A DNA stretch of 64,000 bases from Bradyrhizobium sp. WSM471 (GCF_000244915.1 NZ_CM001442.1:6581912-6645911), one strand, 5' to 3'. Shown: positions 45,198 to 54,360, counted from the first letter of the stretch. Made by a program: numbers and translations. Notes: generated by a model from the letters alone, not told the origin.

Positions 45198-46691
45198 ATG
45201 GCTGCCAGTATTTTGATCGCCGACGACGACGCTGTAGCCCGCCGGCTGGTCGAAAACATGGTGCAGAAATGCGGCTATGAGACGATCGTGGTGGATTCCG
45301 GCGACGCGGCGATCGCCGCCCTCACCGCCCCTGACGCGGCCATCGACGGCGTCATCCTCGATCTTGTGATGCCCGGCCTCGACGGCATGGGCGTGCTGGC
45401 GAAAATCCGCGAAGCGGGTCTTAGCATCCCAGTCATCGTGCAGACCGCCCATGGCGGCATCGACAATGTGATCTCGGCGATGCGCGCGGGCGCGGCCGAT
45501 TTCGTGGTCAAGCCGGTTGGCCTCGAGCGGCTCCAGGTCTCTCTTCGCAACGCGCTCAATTCGTCCGCGCTCAAGGGCGAATTGCAGCGCATCCGTCACA
45601 GCCGCGAGGGCCGGCTGACCTTCTCCGACATCATCACCCGCGCCGAGGCGATGGCGGGCGTGATGCGCGCGGCGCAGAAAGCAACAAACTCATCGATCCC
45701 GGTGCTGATCGAGGGCGAGTCCGGCGTCGGCAAGGAGATGTTCGCGCGTGCCATTCATGGCAGCGGCGAGCGCAAGGCAAAGCCGTTCGTCGCGGTCAAT
45801 TGCGGCGCGATCCCCGACAACCTCGTCGAATCCATCCTGTTCGGTCACGAGAAGGGTGCCTTCACCGGCGCCACCGAACGCCACACCGGCAAGTTCGTCG
45901 AAGCCCATGGCGGCACGCTGTTCCTGGACGAGGTCAGCGAGCTGCCGTTGAGCGCGCAGGTCAAGCTGCTTCGCGCGCTCCAGGAAGGAGCGGTCGAGGC
46001 GGTCGGCGCGCGCAAACCCGTGAAGGTCGACGTCCGCATCATCTCGGCGACCAATCGCAGGCTGCTTGAACGGGTCAAGCAGGGCCACTTCCGGGAAGAT
46101 TTGTTCTATCGCCTGCACGTGCTGCCGCTGACGATCCCATCGCTGCGCGCCCGGCGCGAGGACATTCCGCATCTGCTCAGGCATTTCCTGGCGCGCTTTG
46201 CCGCCGAGGAGAACCGCCCCATCACCGGCGTCAGCGGCGAGGCCGTTGCGCACCTTGCCCAGCTCGATTGGCCAGGCAACATCCGCCAGCTCGAAAACGC
46301 GGTCTATCGCGCCGTGGTGATGAGCGACGGCGACCAGCTTGGCCTCGACGACTTCCCTCTGATCGCCTCGCAGCCGCATCCGGGAACAGACATTCCGACC
46401 GCGCCGCTGATGCTGGAGCCGATCGCGGCCCCCTCCGTCGTGTCGGGTAATGAAATACCGATCGCACCGCTGCCGCAAGCTGGTGCTCTCTCCATGCTGA
46501 CCGCGACCGGCGACGTCCGGCCGCTGGAGGACATCGAGAACGAGATCATCCGTTTCGCGATCTCGCATTACCGCGGGCAGATGTCGGAGGTCGCCCGCCG
46601 CCTCAAAATCGGCCGGTCCACCCTCTACCGCAAACTCGATGAAGCCGGAGTTCCCGGCCATGGCGGCAAAAGCGGTGAGGAGACGCACTGA
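45198..46691 (+). CDS. Sigma-54-dependent response regulator
   Basis: A 497-residue NtrC-type regulator. Receiver domain (residues 1-120) with acidic pocket DDD at 9-11 and phospho-acceptor D55 (VILDLVMPG), and a Thr/Lys pair (TAHGG, VKPVG). AAA+ domain with Walker A GESGVGKE (173-180) and the sigma-54 contact loop GAFTGA (220-225). C-terminal Fis-type helix-turn-helix (MSEVARRLKIGRSTLYRKLDEAG). It activates RpoN promoters. The cognate kinase is not beside it, so it is an orphan here; targets are unknown. ATG 45198 has GGGG upstream. It is the only clear two-component protein in the window. Confidence 0.93.
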   Translation: MAASILIADDDAVARRLVENMVQKCGYETIVVDSGDAAIAALTAPDAAIDGVILDLVMPGLDGMGVLAKIREAGLSIPVIVQTAHGGIDNVISAMRAGAADFVVKPVGLERLQVSLRNALNSSALKGELQRIRHSREGRLTFSDIITRAEAMAGVMRAAQKATNSSIPVLIEGESGVGKEMFARAIHGSGERKAKPFVAVNCGAIPDNLVESILFGHEKGAFTGATERHTGKFVEAHGGTLFLDEVSELPLSAQVKLLRALQEGAVEAVGARKPVKVDVRIISATNRRLLERVKQGHFREDLFYRLHVLPLTIPSLRARREDIPHLLRHFLARFAAEENRPITGVSGEAVAHLAQLDWPGNIRQLENAVYRAVVMSDGDQLGLDDFPLIASQPHPGTDIPTAPLMLEPIAAPSVVSGNEIPIAPLPQAGALSMLTATGDVRPLEDIENEIIRFAISHYRGQMSEVARRLKIGRSTLYRKLDEAGVPGHGGKSGEETH

Positions 46692-47049
46692 GCCCGATGC
46701 GAACGGAGGTTCGTGCAGGCGGTGCGAGACGACCGTAAGCCGTTCGCATGACGACGGAATTCGACTGCGACGTGAACCGTGACTCGACCGTGACTTGGAA
46801 GTGACAGACACAGGGAAAAGCGCGTGGCAGAAGCGCACAATCCGTTGCCAAGAGGCGTGCTTGAAGTCAGTTTGTCGTGAGTTGTCCCGGGTAGCGCTGG
46901 CTGCGAAATCGGGGCCTGTATATCGTCTGCGTAGGAATCGTTGCGTGCAGGCGTGCAACTTTCGAGAGGCCGGCGCGGTTTAGCCGAAACTCAATAGGCG
47001 ATAACGAAGCTGTTCCACGGGGGACAGTTCACCCGAGGGGTGCGACACA
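46692..47049. other. Non-coding gap between the regulator and the L,D-transpeptidase
   Basis: In 358 bp no coding sequence is convincing. CGTGA-type units recur three or four times between about 46769 and 46805 (CGTGAACCGTGACT, CCGTGACTTG, GTGAC), which may be a protein-binding cluster. It presumably holds the promoter of the transpeptidase gene. Confidence 0.4.
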
Positions 47050-49230
47050 ATGCGTGACTGTTTGAACCACCGTGCAGGCTTTGACCGTGTCTTGATGACG
47101 GTCGCGGCGACCTTCCTCACGGTATCGGCCAGCTCGGCCCTGGCGCAGGATCAGGCGCGCAGCAGCGCTGCCGAACTCGCGATCGAAGCCGCGATCCCGC
47201 GCCCCGAACCCGCAAACGTCCCGCCCCCGACCGCATCCGACATCAAGCTCGACACCACCGCCACGGTGGTGGACCCTGCTAAGGAGCCCGCCAGGGAGCC
47301 CTTGAAGGCCGAATCCGCTCCCGCGCCAGACAAGGTCGAGACCAAGCCGTCCGACATCGCCACCACGCCCGCCGCCGAGCCGACGAAGAGCGAGACGGCG
47401 AAGAATGAACCCGCCAAGATCGAACCTGCCAAGGCCGACACGGCGCCCCCAACGCAGGCCGCGCCCGCCGCCGCTGCTGCTCCGGCCTCGGAGCCGGTGA
47501 AGGCCGCGAGCAACGTTCCCGCGGCCGACCAGCCGGTCGCCGACAAGCTCAAGGATATCATTGGCACCAAGACTGCGCGCTATTTCGACCGTAAGAACGA
47601 ACGCGCGGCGATCGAGAAGTTTTACGGTGCACGCGACTTCGCGCCGGTCTGGACCCAGGGCGGCAGCCTGACCGCTGCGGCCAAGGGCGTGATCGCACGG
47701 CTGAAGGACGCGGCGTCCGACGGTCTCAATCCCGCCGATTACCCGCTGCCGGACTTCGCAGCCGCCACGACGCCCGATGCGCTCGCCGATGCCGAGCTCA
47801 AGCTCACCGCCAGCATGTTCGACTATGCGCGGCAGGCCCAGAGCGGCCGCATGCACTGGTCCCAGGTCAGCGGCGACATCCTCTATCCCGAGCATCCGGT
47901 CGATCCGAACGAGGTGCTCGCCAAGGTCGCGACCGCGGCGGACGCCTCCGCGGCGCTCGAGAGCTACAATCCGCCGCAAAAGCTCTACAAGGAGCTGAAG
48001 GCGAAGCTCGCGGAGCTCCGCGGCCAGGGCAACGGCCCGGTGATCGAGATCGCGGATGGTCCGACGCTGAAATACACCCCGGCCCGCAAGAGGCAGGCTG
48101 AAATCGTCGTTGAAGATTCGCGCGTGCCGCAGCTGCGCGTCAAGCTCGGCATCGCCGAGAACGCCAGCGACACCCGCTATGACGCGGCGGTCGCCGAAGC
48201 CGTGCGCAAGTTCCAGAACAGCGCCGAGCTCAAGGCGACCGGCATCCTCGACGACAAGACGGTCAAGGCGATCAACACCCCGAAGCGCGACAAGCAGATC
48301 GACGTGGTGCTGGTGAACATGGAGCGCTGGCGCTGGCTGCCGCGCGACCTGGGCGTGCCCTCGCTGGGCGACGCCTATGTCATCCTCAACATTCCCGACT
48401 ACACGCTGAAGGTGATGCAGCGCGGCCAGCAGGTCTGGACCACCCGCGTTGTGACCGGCAAGCCCGGCACGCATGCGACCCCGCTGCTCACCGAGACGAT
48501 GAAGTACATCACGGTCAATCCGACCTGGAACGTGCCGCCGTCGATCGTCTACAACGAATATCTGCCGGCGCTTCAGCAGGACCCGACCGTGCTCCAGCGC
48601 ATGGGCCTCAAGCTCGAGCAGAACCGCGATGGTTCAGTGCACATCTCGCAGCCGCCCGGTGAAGCCAACGCGCTCGGCCGCATCCGCTTCAACTTCCCGA
48701 ACAAGTTCCTGGTCTATCAGCACGACACGCCGGACAAGAACCTGTTCGCCCGGGACGAGCGCGCCTTCAGCCACGGCTGCATGCGCGTGCAGAACCCGGA
48801 TCAGTACGCGTCGGTTCTGCTCAACATCGCGATGCCAAACGAGAAGTACACGCCGGAACGCATCCGCAGCATGTACGGCAAGAGCGAGATCGACTTGAAA
48901 TTCCCGACCCCGATCCCGGTCAACATTACCTATCAGACCGCATTCGTGGACGATGGCGGCAAGCTGCAATTCCGCAAGGACGTCTATGGCCGCGACGCGA
49001 CCATGATCAACATCCTGAAGAACGGCCGCGGCAAGGATCTCGAGAACGTCGTCGCGCACTCCCAGCCGAGCTATTCACGCCCGGCAACGACGCTGCCGAA
49101 CGGCGTGCTGGCGGCCAACAATGGCGGCTCGTCCGGCCCGAATTTCTTCGAGCGGCTGTTCGGAGCGCCGACCCCGCCGCCGGCCCCGATCGGCCGCCGT
49201 CCGCAGCAGCAGCGGGTATTCACCCGCTGA
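47050..49230 (+). CDS. L,D-transpeptidase (LdtD/YcbB-like)
   Basis: A 726-residue exported enzyme that makes 3-3 (mDap-mDap) cross-links in peptidoglycan. Signal peptide: VLMTVAATFLTVSASSALA. An Ala/Lys/Glu/Pro-rich linker (about 45-165) is followed by the YcbB-type scaffold (ARYFDRKNERAAIEKFYGARDFAPVWT), a peptidoglycan-binding-like region (RKFQNSAELKATGILDDKTVKAI) and the YkuD catalytic domain. The catalytic motif is SHGCMRVQNP with Cys577. The tail is Pro-rich. ATG 47050 has GAGGGG upstream. It is immediately upstream of the MepK/DUF882-type gene, which fits a cell-wall growth pair. Rhizobiales rely on such transpeptidases for polar growth. Confidence 0.93.
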   Translation: MRDCLNHRAGFDRVLMTVAATFLTVSASSALAQDQARSSAAELAIEAAIPRPEPANVPPPTASDIKLDTTATVVDPAKEPAREPLKAESAPAPDKVETKPSDIATTPAAEPTKSETAKNEPAKIEPAKADTAPPTQAAPAAAAAPASEPVKAASNVPAADQPVADKLKDIIGTKTARYFDRKNERAAIEKFYGARDFAPVWTQGGSLTAAAKGVIARLKDAASDGLNPADYPLPDFAAATTPDALADAELKLTASMFDYARQAQSGRMHWSQVSGDILYPEHPVDPNEVLAKVATAADASAALESYNPPQKLYKELKAKLAELRGQGNGPVIEIADGPTLKYTPARKRQAEIVVEDSRVPQLRVKLGIAENASDTRYDAAVAEAVRKFQNSAELKATGILDDKTVKAINTPKRDKQIDVVLVNMERWRWLPRDLGVPSLGDAYVILNIPDYTLKVMQRGQQVWTTRVVTGKPGTHATPLLTETMKYITVNPTWNVPPSIVYNEYLPALQQDPTVLQRMGLKLEQNRDGSVHISQPPGEANALGRIRFNFPNKFLVYQHDTPDKNLFARDERAFSHGCMRVQNPDQYASVLLNIAMPNEKYTPERIRSMYGKSEIDLKFPTPIPVNITYQTAFVDDGGKLQFRKDVYGRDATMINILKNGRGKDLENVVAHSQPSYSRPATTLPNGVLAANNGGSSGPNFFERLFGAPTPPPAPIGRRPQQQRVFTR

Positions 49231-49279
49231 GCCAGGCCGCCCCGGAAGCCTAATATCCTGAAATTCTGCAACAAGATCA

Positions 49280-49306
49280 GCGACCTCATCCTCTGGATGG
49301 GGTCGC
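49280..49306 (+). terminator. Stem-loop after the L,D-transpeptidase gene
   Basis: GCGACCTCATCC (49280-49291) pairs with GGATGGGGTCGC (49295-49306) with one G-T wobble and a TCT loop. It is followed by TTAACG, not a T-run, so it may stabilise the transcript end rather than terminate strongly. Confidence 0.45.
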
Positions 49307-49507
49307 TTAACGTTAACCATTCTCCACCTGAGCTCGGGCAGCGGGCGTTTTTTCGCCACACTCACCCGGTTAGGTTCGCGATCTGACTTGGTTTGGGGGC
49401 GGGAAGGTCAACCTCGAATTAACCTTCTCGCTTTAACAAAGCGTTCATCCTCTTTCGCGCGCTAACGGGGTTAGCGGGAGAGTCCATTTTGAACGCTCGT
49501 CGACTGG

Positions 49508-51139
49508 GTGGGCTCTAACGTGCTGACTGGTATCGCACGCCAATTCGCTGTGCTGTCGTTGTCCCATGCGGGAGTGAAGGCCGGATCCCGGATCGGCCTC
49601 GCTGCCGTATTGCTGCTTGCTGCCGCGGGTTCGGTTCATAACGCCGCCGCGCTGAACGAAACCAAGACGCTCTCCTTTCACCACACCCACTCCGGCGAAG
49701 ACCTCACCGTCACCTTCAAGCGCGACGGGCGCTACGACGAACCGGCGCTGAAGCAGCTCAACCACTTCCTGCGCGATTGGCGCACCCAGGACGAGACGGT
49801 CATGGACCGTCACCTCTTCGACATTCTCTGGGAAGTCTATCGCGACGTCGATGCCAAGCAGCCGATCCAGATCATCTCCTCCTACCGCTCGCCCGCCACC
49901 AACGCCATGCTCCGCCGCCGCTCCTCCGGCGTCGCGCGCTTCAGCCAGCACATGCTGGGGCATGCGATGGACTTCTACATCCCGAACGTGCCTCTGGAGC
50001 AGATCCGCTTCGCCGGCCTGCGGCTCCAGCGCGGCGGCGTCGGCTTCTACCCGACCTCCGGCTCGCCGTTCGTGCATCTGGACACCGGCAGCATCCGGCA
50101 TTGGCCGCGCATGACGCATGACCAGCTCGCCCGGGTCTTCCCGGACGGACGCACCGTCCACGTCCCGACCGACGGCACGCCGCTGAAGGGCTATGAGCTC
50201 GCCAAGGCCGAGATCGAGCGGCGCGGCAGCGGCGAGGATTCCGGCAGCAAGTCGAATTTCTTTGCCGCCCTGTTCAAGGGCAAGTCGGCTCCGGCCGCCG
50301 CGAGCAACGACGAGGATGACGAGGGCGCGCCCGCCCCGTCCGCGAAGACTGTCGCGCCGACCGTGGTCGCCGCCGCGACCAAGCCGGCCGATCCGGTGCC
50401 GACGCCACGTGCCAAGCCGTCAGTCGCAGCGACGATTCAGCTCGCCTCGGCCGATGCGCAGATGGTCGCGCTGCCCAAGTCGAAGCCGGCGCCCGTGGCT
50501 GACAAGCCGGCCGCCGGCAAATCCGCTGACGCCAAGCCCGAGACCCCCGCTGATATCATCAATGCCCGTGGCTTCTGGGACGCCCCGACTACGCCGCAGC
50601 AGGCGACGCCAGCTCAAGTGGCTGCGCTCAAGGCGCGCCAGGCGCTTGCCGCCGCCACCGATCCACAGCCGACCGCGAGCGTGTCCAACGCCGCCTATCA
50701 GGCCCTGGCCTACGCGCCGGCGTCCGCCTCCCCGGTCGACCGCGCCAATGTCGTCGCCGCCTCCGCGCCGATCCCACGCTCCGCCCGTCCCGCCGCGTCG
50801 CGCAACCTTGCGCCCGCGACCGAGATCAACACGGTGGTCGGCAAGCGCGTTGACGGCTTGGTCGCAACCGCGACCCGGCTCTCCGCAGCCAAGGGCGAAA
50901 GCATCTGGCTCAAGATCGTGATGCTGTCGCCGAGCGCCAGCCGCGCGATGTCGGTCACGCTGATGGGCGAGCTCGACATGGCCGCAATGCGCGCCTACTT
51001 CGTCAAGCCGCAGTCCGTAATCGCCATGGGTTTTGCCGACGATCCGATGCAGGGCCTGTCCTGCGACAGTTTCTCGGGCACCGCCACCGCCAAGCTCGAG
51101 ACGACGTCGTTCGTCATGCGGACGGCTTCGCTGCGCTAA
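49508..51139 (+). CDS. DUF882/MepK-type (M15 family) murein endopeptidase with a long C-terminal extension
   Basis: A 543-residue exported protein. GTG 49508 and GTG 49520 are both possible starts. The signal region is IGLAAVLLLAAAGSVHNAAA. The M15/DUF882 domain (about 50-215) has the zinc-site segments SQHMLGHAMDFYIPNVPL (H and D) and SPFVHLDTG (H), plus LEQIRFAGLRLQRGGVGFYP. E. coli MepK of this family cleaves 3-3 and some 4-3 cross-links. From about residue 215 the protein is low-complexity Ala/Pro/Lys, ending in a small folded-looking C-terminal region (SIWLKIVMLSPSASRAMSVTLMG). It lies 277 bp after the L,D-transpeptidase gene on the same strand, a functional match: one makes, the other cuts, the same bond. 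Confidence 0.88.
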   Translation: MGSNVLTGIARQFAVLSLSHAGVKAGSRIGLAAVLLLAAAGSVHNAAALNETKTLSFHHTHSGEDLTVTFKRDGRYDEPALKQLNHFLRDWRTQDETVMDRHLFDILWEVYRDVDAKQPIQIISSYRSPATNAMLRRRSSGVARFSQHMLGHAMDFYIPNVPLEQIRFAGLRLQRGGVGFYPTSGSPFVHLDTGSIRHWPRMTHDQLARVFPDGRTVHVPTDGTPLKGYELAKAEIERRGSGEDSGSKSNFFAALFKGKSAPAAASNDEDDEGAPAPSAKTVAPTVVAAATKPADPVPTPRAKPSVAATIQLASADAQMVALPKSKPAPVADKPAAGKSADAKPETPADIINARGFWDAPTTPQQATPAQVAALKARQALAAATDPQPTASVSNAAYQALAYAPASASPVDRANVVAASAPIPRSARPAASRNLAPATEINTVVGKRVDGLVATATRLSAAKGESIWLKIVMLSPSASRAMSVTLMGELDMAAMRAYFVKPQSVIAMGFADDPMQGLSCDSFSGTATAKLETTSFVMRTASLR

Positions 51140-51174
51140 GGCTGATAAGCCCCACTGTTACCAAAATCTCTGTC

Positions 51175-51301
51175 GTCGTCCTGGCGAAGGCCAGGACCCA
51201 TACCGCGTGATCCATCTGGTTCACGCGGTACGGATACCAAGCGACGAATTTTCGCCAAACTGCTCCCTGGGGTAATGGGTCCTGGCCTTCGCCAGGACGA
51301 C
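51175..51301. repeat. Dispersed inverted-repeat intergenic element, copy 2
   Basis: A 127-bp element whose 26-bp ends are perfect inverted repeats: 51175-51200 and 51276-51301. Inside is a second perfect inverted pair, TACCGCGTGA (51201-51210) with TCACGCGGTA (51221-51230). It is the counterpart of 3151-3285, reversed. It lies between the convergent MepK-like and gapR genes, so it may also affect transcription ends. Confidence 0.85.
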
Positions 51302-51309
51302 ACCGGGGC

Positions 51310-51582
51310 TCAGATCATCCCCAGTGCCTGCATGTAAGTCTCAAGGATCGTCTCGGCCTCGGCGCGCTCGTTCGGATCCTGCTTGCGCATGCGCACGATG
51401 GTGCGCAGCGCCTTGACGTCGTAGCCGTTGCCCTTGGCCTCGGCGAAGACGTCGCGGATGTCGTCGGAGATCGCCTTCTTCTCTTCCTCCAGCCGCTCGA
51501 TGCGCTCGATGATGGACTTGAGCTGGTCCTTGGCAAATTTCGTCGCGGGCTCGTCGTCGCGGACGGCGGCGGAGGTGGCCAT
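51310..51582 (-). CDS. gapR: GapR nucleoid-associated protein (DUF2312)
   Basis: A 90-residue protein. ATG 51582 follows GGGAG at a proper distance; a longer frame to 51699 has no ribosome site. Family landmarks: [49 protein letters not shown] and [12 protein letters not shown]. GapR binds overtwisted DNA in front of replication forks and at ends of transcribed genes and supports topoisomerase action in Caulobacter and relatives. The dimeric/tetrameric coiled-coil form is expected from the heptads. It shares its strand with the DUF1244 gene upstream (208-bp gap). Confidence 0.93.
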   Translation of the reverse strand: MATSAAVRDDEPATKFAKDQLKSIIERIERLEEEKKAISDDIRDVFAEAKGNGYDVKALRTIVRMRKQDPNERAEAETILETYMQALGMI

Positions 51583-51790
51583 CTTGGTACTCCCAATAAA
51601 ACTGGCAAAACGAGGTGACGCCGGCATCCTCACCGCGCGTGCTGGTAGACCCTTAGGGTTCGGACCTCTCGCGTTCAAGGCAGCATCGCGCTCGTCCACA
51701 GCGCGCCCACACCTTCCTGCGGCGTGTCGAAGAAAGCTGTTGTGTGATGCGACTCAAAGGCACCGCATATCGGGCTGCCGGCGAGGCCGT

Positions 51791-52093
51791 TCAGTGCCCG
51801 GGATGAACCTTCTTCATGGCATCGAGCTGCTCAGGCGAGGCCGCGCCCTGGTATTTCGCCTTCCAGGCCTCATAGGGCATACCATAGACGGCTTCCCGGC
51901 TCTCGTCCTTGCTCAAGGCGACGCCCTGGGCGTCGGCGGCGTCCTTGAGCCAGTTGGACAGGCAGTTGCGGCAGAAGCCTGCGAGATTCATCAGGTCGAT
52001 GTTCTGGACGTCTGTCCGCGTCTTCAAATGATCGACCAGGCGCCGGAAAGCGGCAGCCTCGAGTTCCGTTCTGGTTTTGTCGTCGATTGCCAT
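51791..52093 (-). CDS. DUF1244 family protein
   Basis: A 100-residue protein of the DUF1244 family, recognisable by the central LMNLAGFCRNCLSNWLKDAADAQG with two cysteines, and by SREAVYGMPYEAWKAKYQGAASPEQLDAM near the C-terminus. It is widespread in proteobacteria, and I can name no function. ATG 52093 has GGGATCC-type weak upstream spacing. It is upstream of gapR on the same strand. Confidence 0.88.
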   Translation of the reverse strand: MAIDDKTRTELEAAAFRRLVDHLKTRTDVQNIDLMNLAGFCRNCLSNWLKDAADAQGVALSKDESREAVYGMPYEAWKAKYQGAASPEQLDAMKKVHPGH

Positions 52094-52271
52094 GGCTGGA
52101 TCCCTCGGCTTTGCGAAATTGGCTGTGACCTGGATGGGTCACCCTTACGAGATCAGGTGGGGCCTGTCACAGATTTTGCCATATCGCGGCGCAAACGGGC
52201 GCGAAGCCGGCTTCAGGCAGTTCCCGGGCCCTACGCCAAATCGTCAATGATCTGATATAGCTTCCGCGACA

Positions 52272-52865
52272 ATGATCGCCGAATCTCCCCGCTCCCGCCT
52301 TCGCCTGCTCGCCCGGTTGGTCCCGGTGCTGGTGGTTGGCTTGCTATGCTTCTGGGCCAGCCCGGCCTCCGCCGATTTCCGGCTCTGCAACAACACATCG
52401 AGCCGGGTCGGCATCGCGCTCGGCTACAAGGATGCCGAGGGCTGGACCACCGAAGGCTGGTGGAACATCTCATCGCGCTCCTGCGAGACCCTGCTGCGCG
52501 GAACGTTGGTGGCCCGCTTCTATTACATCTACGCCATCGACTATGACCGCGGCGGCGAATGGTCGGGCCAGGCCTTCATGTGCTCGCGCGACAAGGAGTT
52601 CACCATCCGCGGCACCGAGGATTGCCTTGCGCGGGGCTATGACCGGACCGGCTATTTCGAGGTCGATACCGGCGAGCAGCGGGCCTGGACGGTGCAGCTC
52701 ACCGATGCCAACGAGCAGCCGTCAAAGCAGCAGCGCGTGCCCGGCCTCCCCGGCCCGGTTGGTCCGGGAGTTCCGGGTTTGCCCAATGGACCGCCCGGTG
52801 GTACGCCGCCCGCCCCGCCTGGCCTCCCGCCAGCTCCCTCGCCCCCGTCTGGAAATAAGCCATGA
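52272..52865 (+). CDS. DUF1036 exported protein with a collagen-like tail
   Basis: A 197-residue secreted protein. The signal peptide LARLVPVLVVGLLCFWASPASA precedes the DUF1036 domain (about 38-150: FRLCNNTSSRVGIALGYKD, WTTEGWWNISSRSCETLLRG, FYYIYAIDYDRGGEWSGQ and FMCSRDKEFTI). Cysteines in those segments may form disulfides. Residues about 155-197 are Gly/Pro repeats (LPGPVGPGVPGLPNGPPGG), like a short collagen or flexible linker. The stop codon overlaps the pyruvate kinase start by four bases (ATGA at 52862-52865), so translation is coupled. The function is unknown. Confidence 0.87.
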   Translation: MIAESPRSRLRLLARLVPVLVVGLLCFWASPASADFRLCNNTSSRVGIALGYKDAEGWTTEGWWNISSRSCETLLRGTLVARFYYIYAIDYDRGGEWSGQAFMCSRDKEFTIRGTEDCLARGYDRTGYFEVDTGEQRAWTVQLTDANEQPSKQQRVPGLPGPVGPGVPGLPNGPPGGTPPAPPGLPPAPSPPSGNKP

Positions 52866-54298
52866 GGCGTCTTCGCCGTATCAAGATTCTCGCGACCCTT
52901 GGACCCGCTTCTTCGGACCTCGCGATGATCCGCCGCCTGTTCGAGGCCGGCGCTGACCTGTTCCGCATCAACATGAGCCACACCCCGCATGACAAGATGC
53001 GCGAGCTGGTGGCGACGATCCGCAACGTCGAGAGCAGCTATGGCAGGCCGATCGGCATTCTGGTCGATCTCCAGGGGCCAAAGCTCCGGCTCGGCGCCTT
53101 CGCCGAAGGCGCCGTCCAGCTCCAGAACGGCCAGACCTTCACGCTGGATTCCGACAAGGCGCCGGGCGACACCACCCGCGTCCAGCTCCCGCATCCGGAG
53201 ATCCTGGCCGCGCTTCGGCCGGGCCATTCGCTGCTGCTCGACGACGGCAAGGTGCGGCTGATCGCCGAGGAGACCACGAAAGACCACGCGGTGACGCGCG
53301 TCGTGGTCGGCGGCCGGATGTCCGATCGCAAAGGCGTCAGCCTGCCCGACACCGACCTGCCGGTCTCGGCGATGACGCCGAAGGACCGCGCCGACCTCGA
53401 GGCGGCGCTGGTCACCGGCGTCGACTGGATTGCGCTGTCCTTCGTGCAGCGCGCCGACGACGTGCTCGAGGCCAAGAAGATGATCCGCGGCCGCGCCGCT
53501 GTGATGGCCAAGATCGAGAAGCCGCAGGCGATCGATCGCCTCGCCGACATCATCGACGCCTCCGACGCCCTGATGGTGGCGCGCGGCGACCTCGGCGTCG
53601 AGCTGCCGCTGGAGCGCGTGCCGAGCCTGCAGAAGCAGATGACGCGCATGGCGCGGCGCGCCGGCAAGCCGGTGGTGATCGCAACCCAGATGCTGGAATC
53701 GATGATCCAGTCGCCGGTGCCGACCCGCGCCGAGGTTTCCGACGTCGCCACCGCCGTCTACGAAGGGGCCGACGCCATCATGCTGTCGGCGGAATCGGCG
53801 GCCGGAAAATTCCCGGTCGAGGCCGTCTCGACCATGAATCGCATCGGCGAGGAGGTCGAGCGCGACCCGATCTATCGCTCGGTCATCACCGCACAGCGCC
53901 CCGCCCCGGAAGCCACTGCCGGCGATGCCATCGCGGACGCCGCGCGGCAGATCGCCGAGACGCTCGACCTGCCGGCCCTGATCTGCTGGACCAGCTCGGG
54001 ATCGACCGCGGTGCGCGTGGCGCGCGAGCGGCCGAAGCCGCCGATCGTGGCGATCACGCCGAACGTCGCGGCGGGACGCCGGCTGTCGGTCGTCTGGGGC
54101 GTGCATTGCGTGGTGGCGGAAGATGCGCGCGACCAGGACGACATGGTGAGCCGCGCCGGCCAGATCGCGTTCCGCGACGGCTTTGTCCGGGCGGGCCAGC
54201 GCGTGATCATCGTCGCCGGCGTGCCGCTCGGCATCCCCGGCACCACCAACATGGTGCGCATCGCCTCGGTCGGCCCCGAGGGCGAAGCGAATATCTAG
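52862..54298 (+). CDS. pyk: Pyruvate kinase
   Basis: A 478-residue glycolytic enzyme that makes pyruvate and ATP from phosphoenolpyruvate. Landmarks: KILATLGPASSDLAMIRRLFEAGADLFRINMSH, DLQGPKLRLG, the catalytic VMAKIEKPQAIDRLADI and MVARGDLGVELPLERVPSLQK region, and EGADAIMLSAESAAGKFPVEAV. The C-terminal domain (SGSTAVRVARERPKPPIVAITPN) is present and complete. The start overlaps the DUF1036 gene, a pairing worth noting. The downstream region to the TetR gene holds a possible hairpin. Confidence 0.97.
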   Translation: MRRLRRIKILATLGPASSDLAMIRRLFEAGADLFRINMSHTPHDKMRELVATIRNVESSYGRPIGILVDLQGPKLRLGAFAEGAVQLQNGQTFTLDSDKAPGDTTRVQLPHPEILAALRPGHSLLLDDGKVRLIAEETTKDHAVTRVVVGGRMSDRKGVSLPDTDLPVSAMTPKDRADLEAALVTGVDWIALSFVQRADDVLEAKKMIRGRAAVMAKIEKPQAIDRLADIIDASDALMVARGDLGVELPLERVPSLQKQMTRMARRAGKPVVIATQMLESMIQSPVPTRAEVSDVATAVYEGADAIMLSAESAAGKFPVEAVSTMNRIGEEVERDPIYRSVITAQRPAPEATAGDAIADAARQIAETLDLPALICWTSSGSTAVRVARERPKPPIVAITPNVAAGRRLSVVWGVHCVVAEDARDQDDMVSRAGQIAFRDGFVRAGQRVIIVAGVPLGIPGTTNMVRIASVGPEGEANI

Positions 54299-54299
54299 G

Positions 54300-54360
54300 C
54301 CCGCCGGCACGCGGCAAACAAAAAATGTCGAAAACAACCCCATGCACAGTAGCCGGCGGG
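54300..54360. other. Inverted repeat between convergent pyk and TetR genes
   Basis: CCCGCCGGC (54300-54308) and GCCGGCGGG (54352-54360) are perfect inverted arms 43 bp apart. A further CCCCA/TGGGG pair continues to about 54394, where TTTTT follows. Together they may form a composite hairpin ending both transcripts. Confidence 0.35.
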
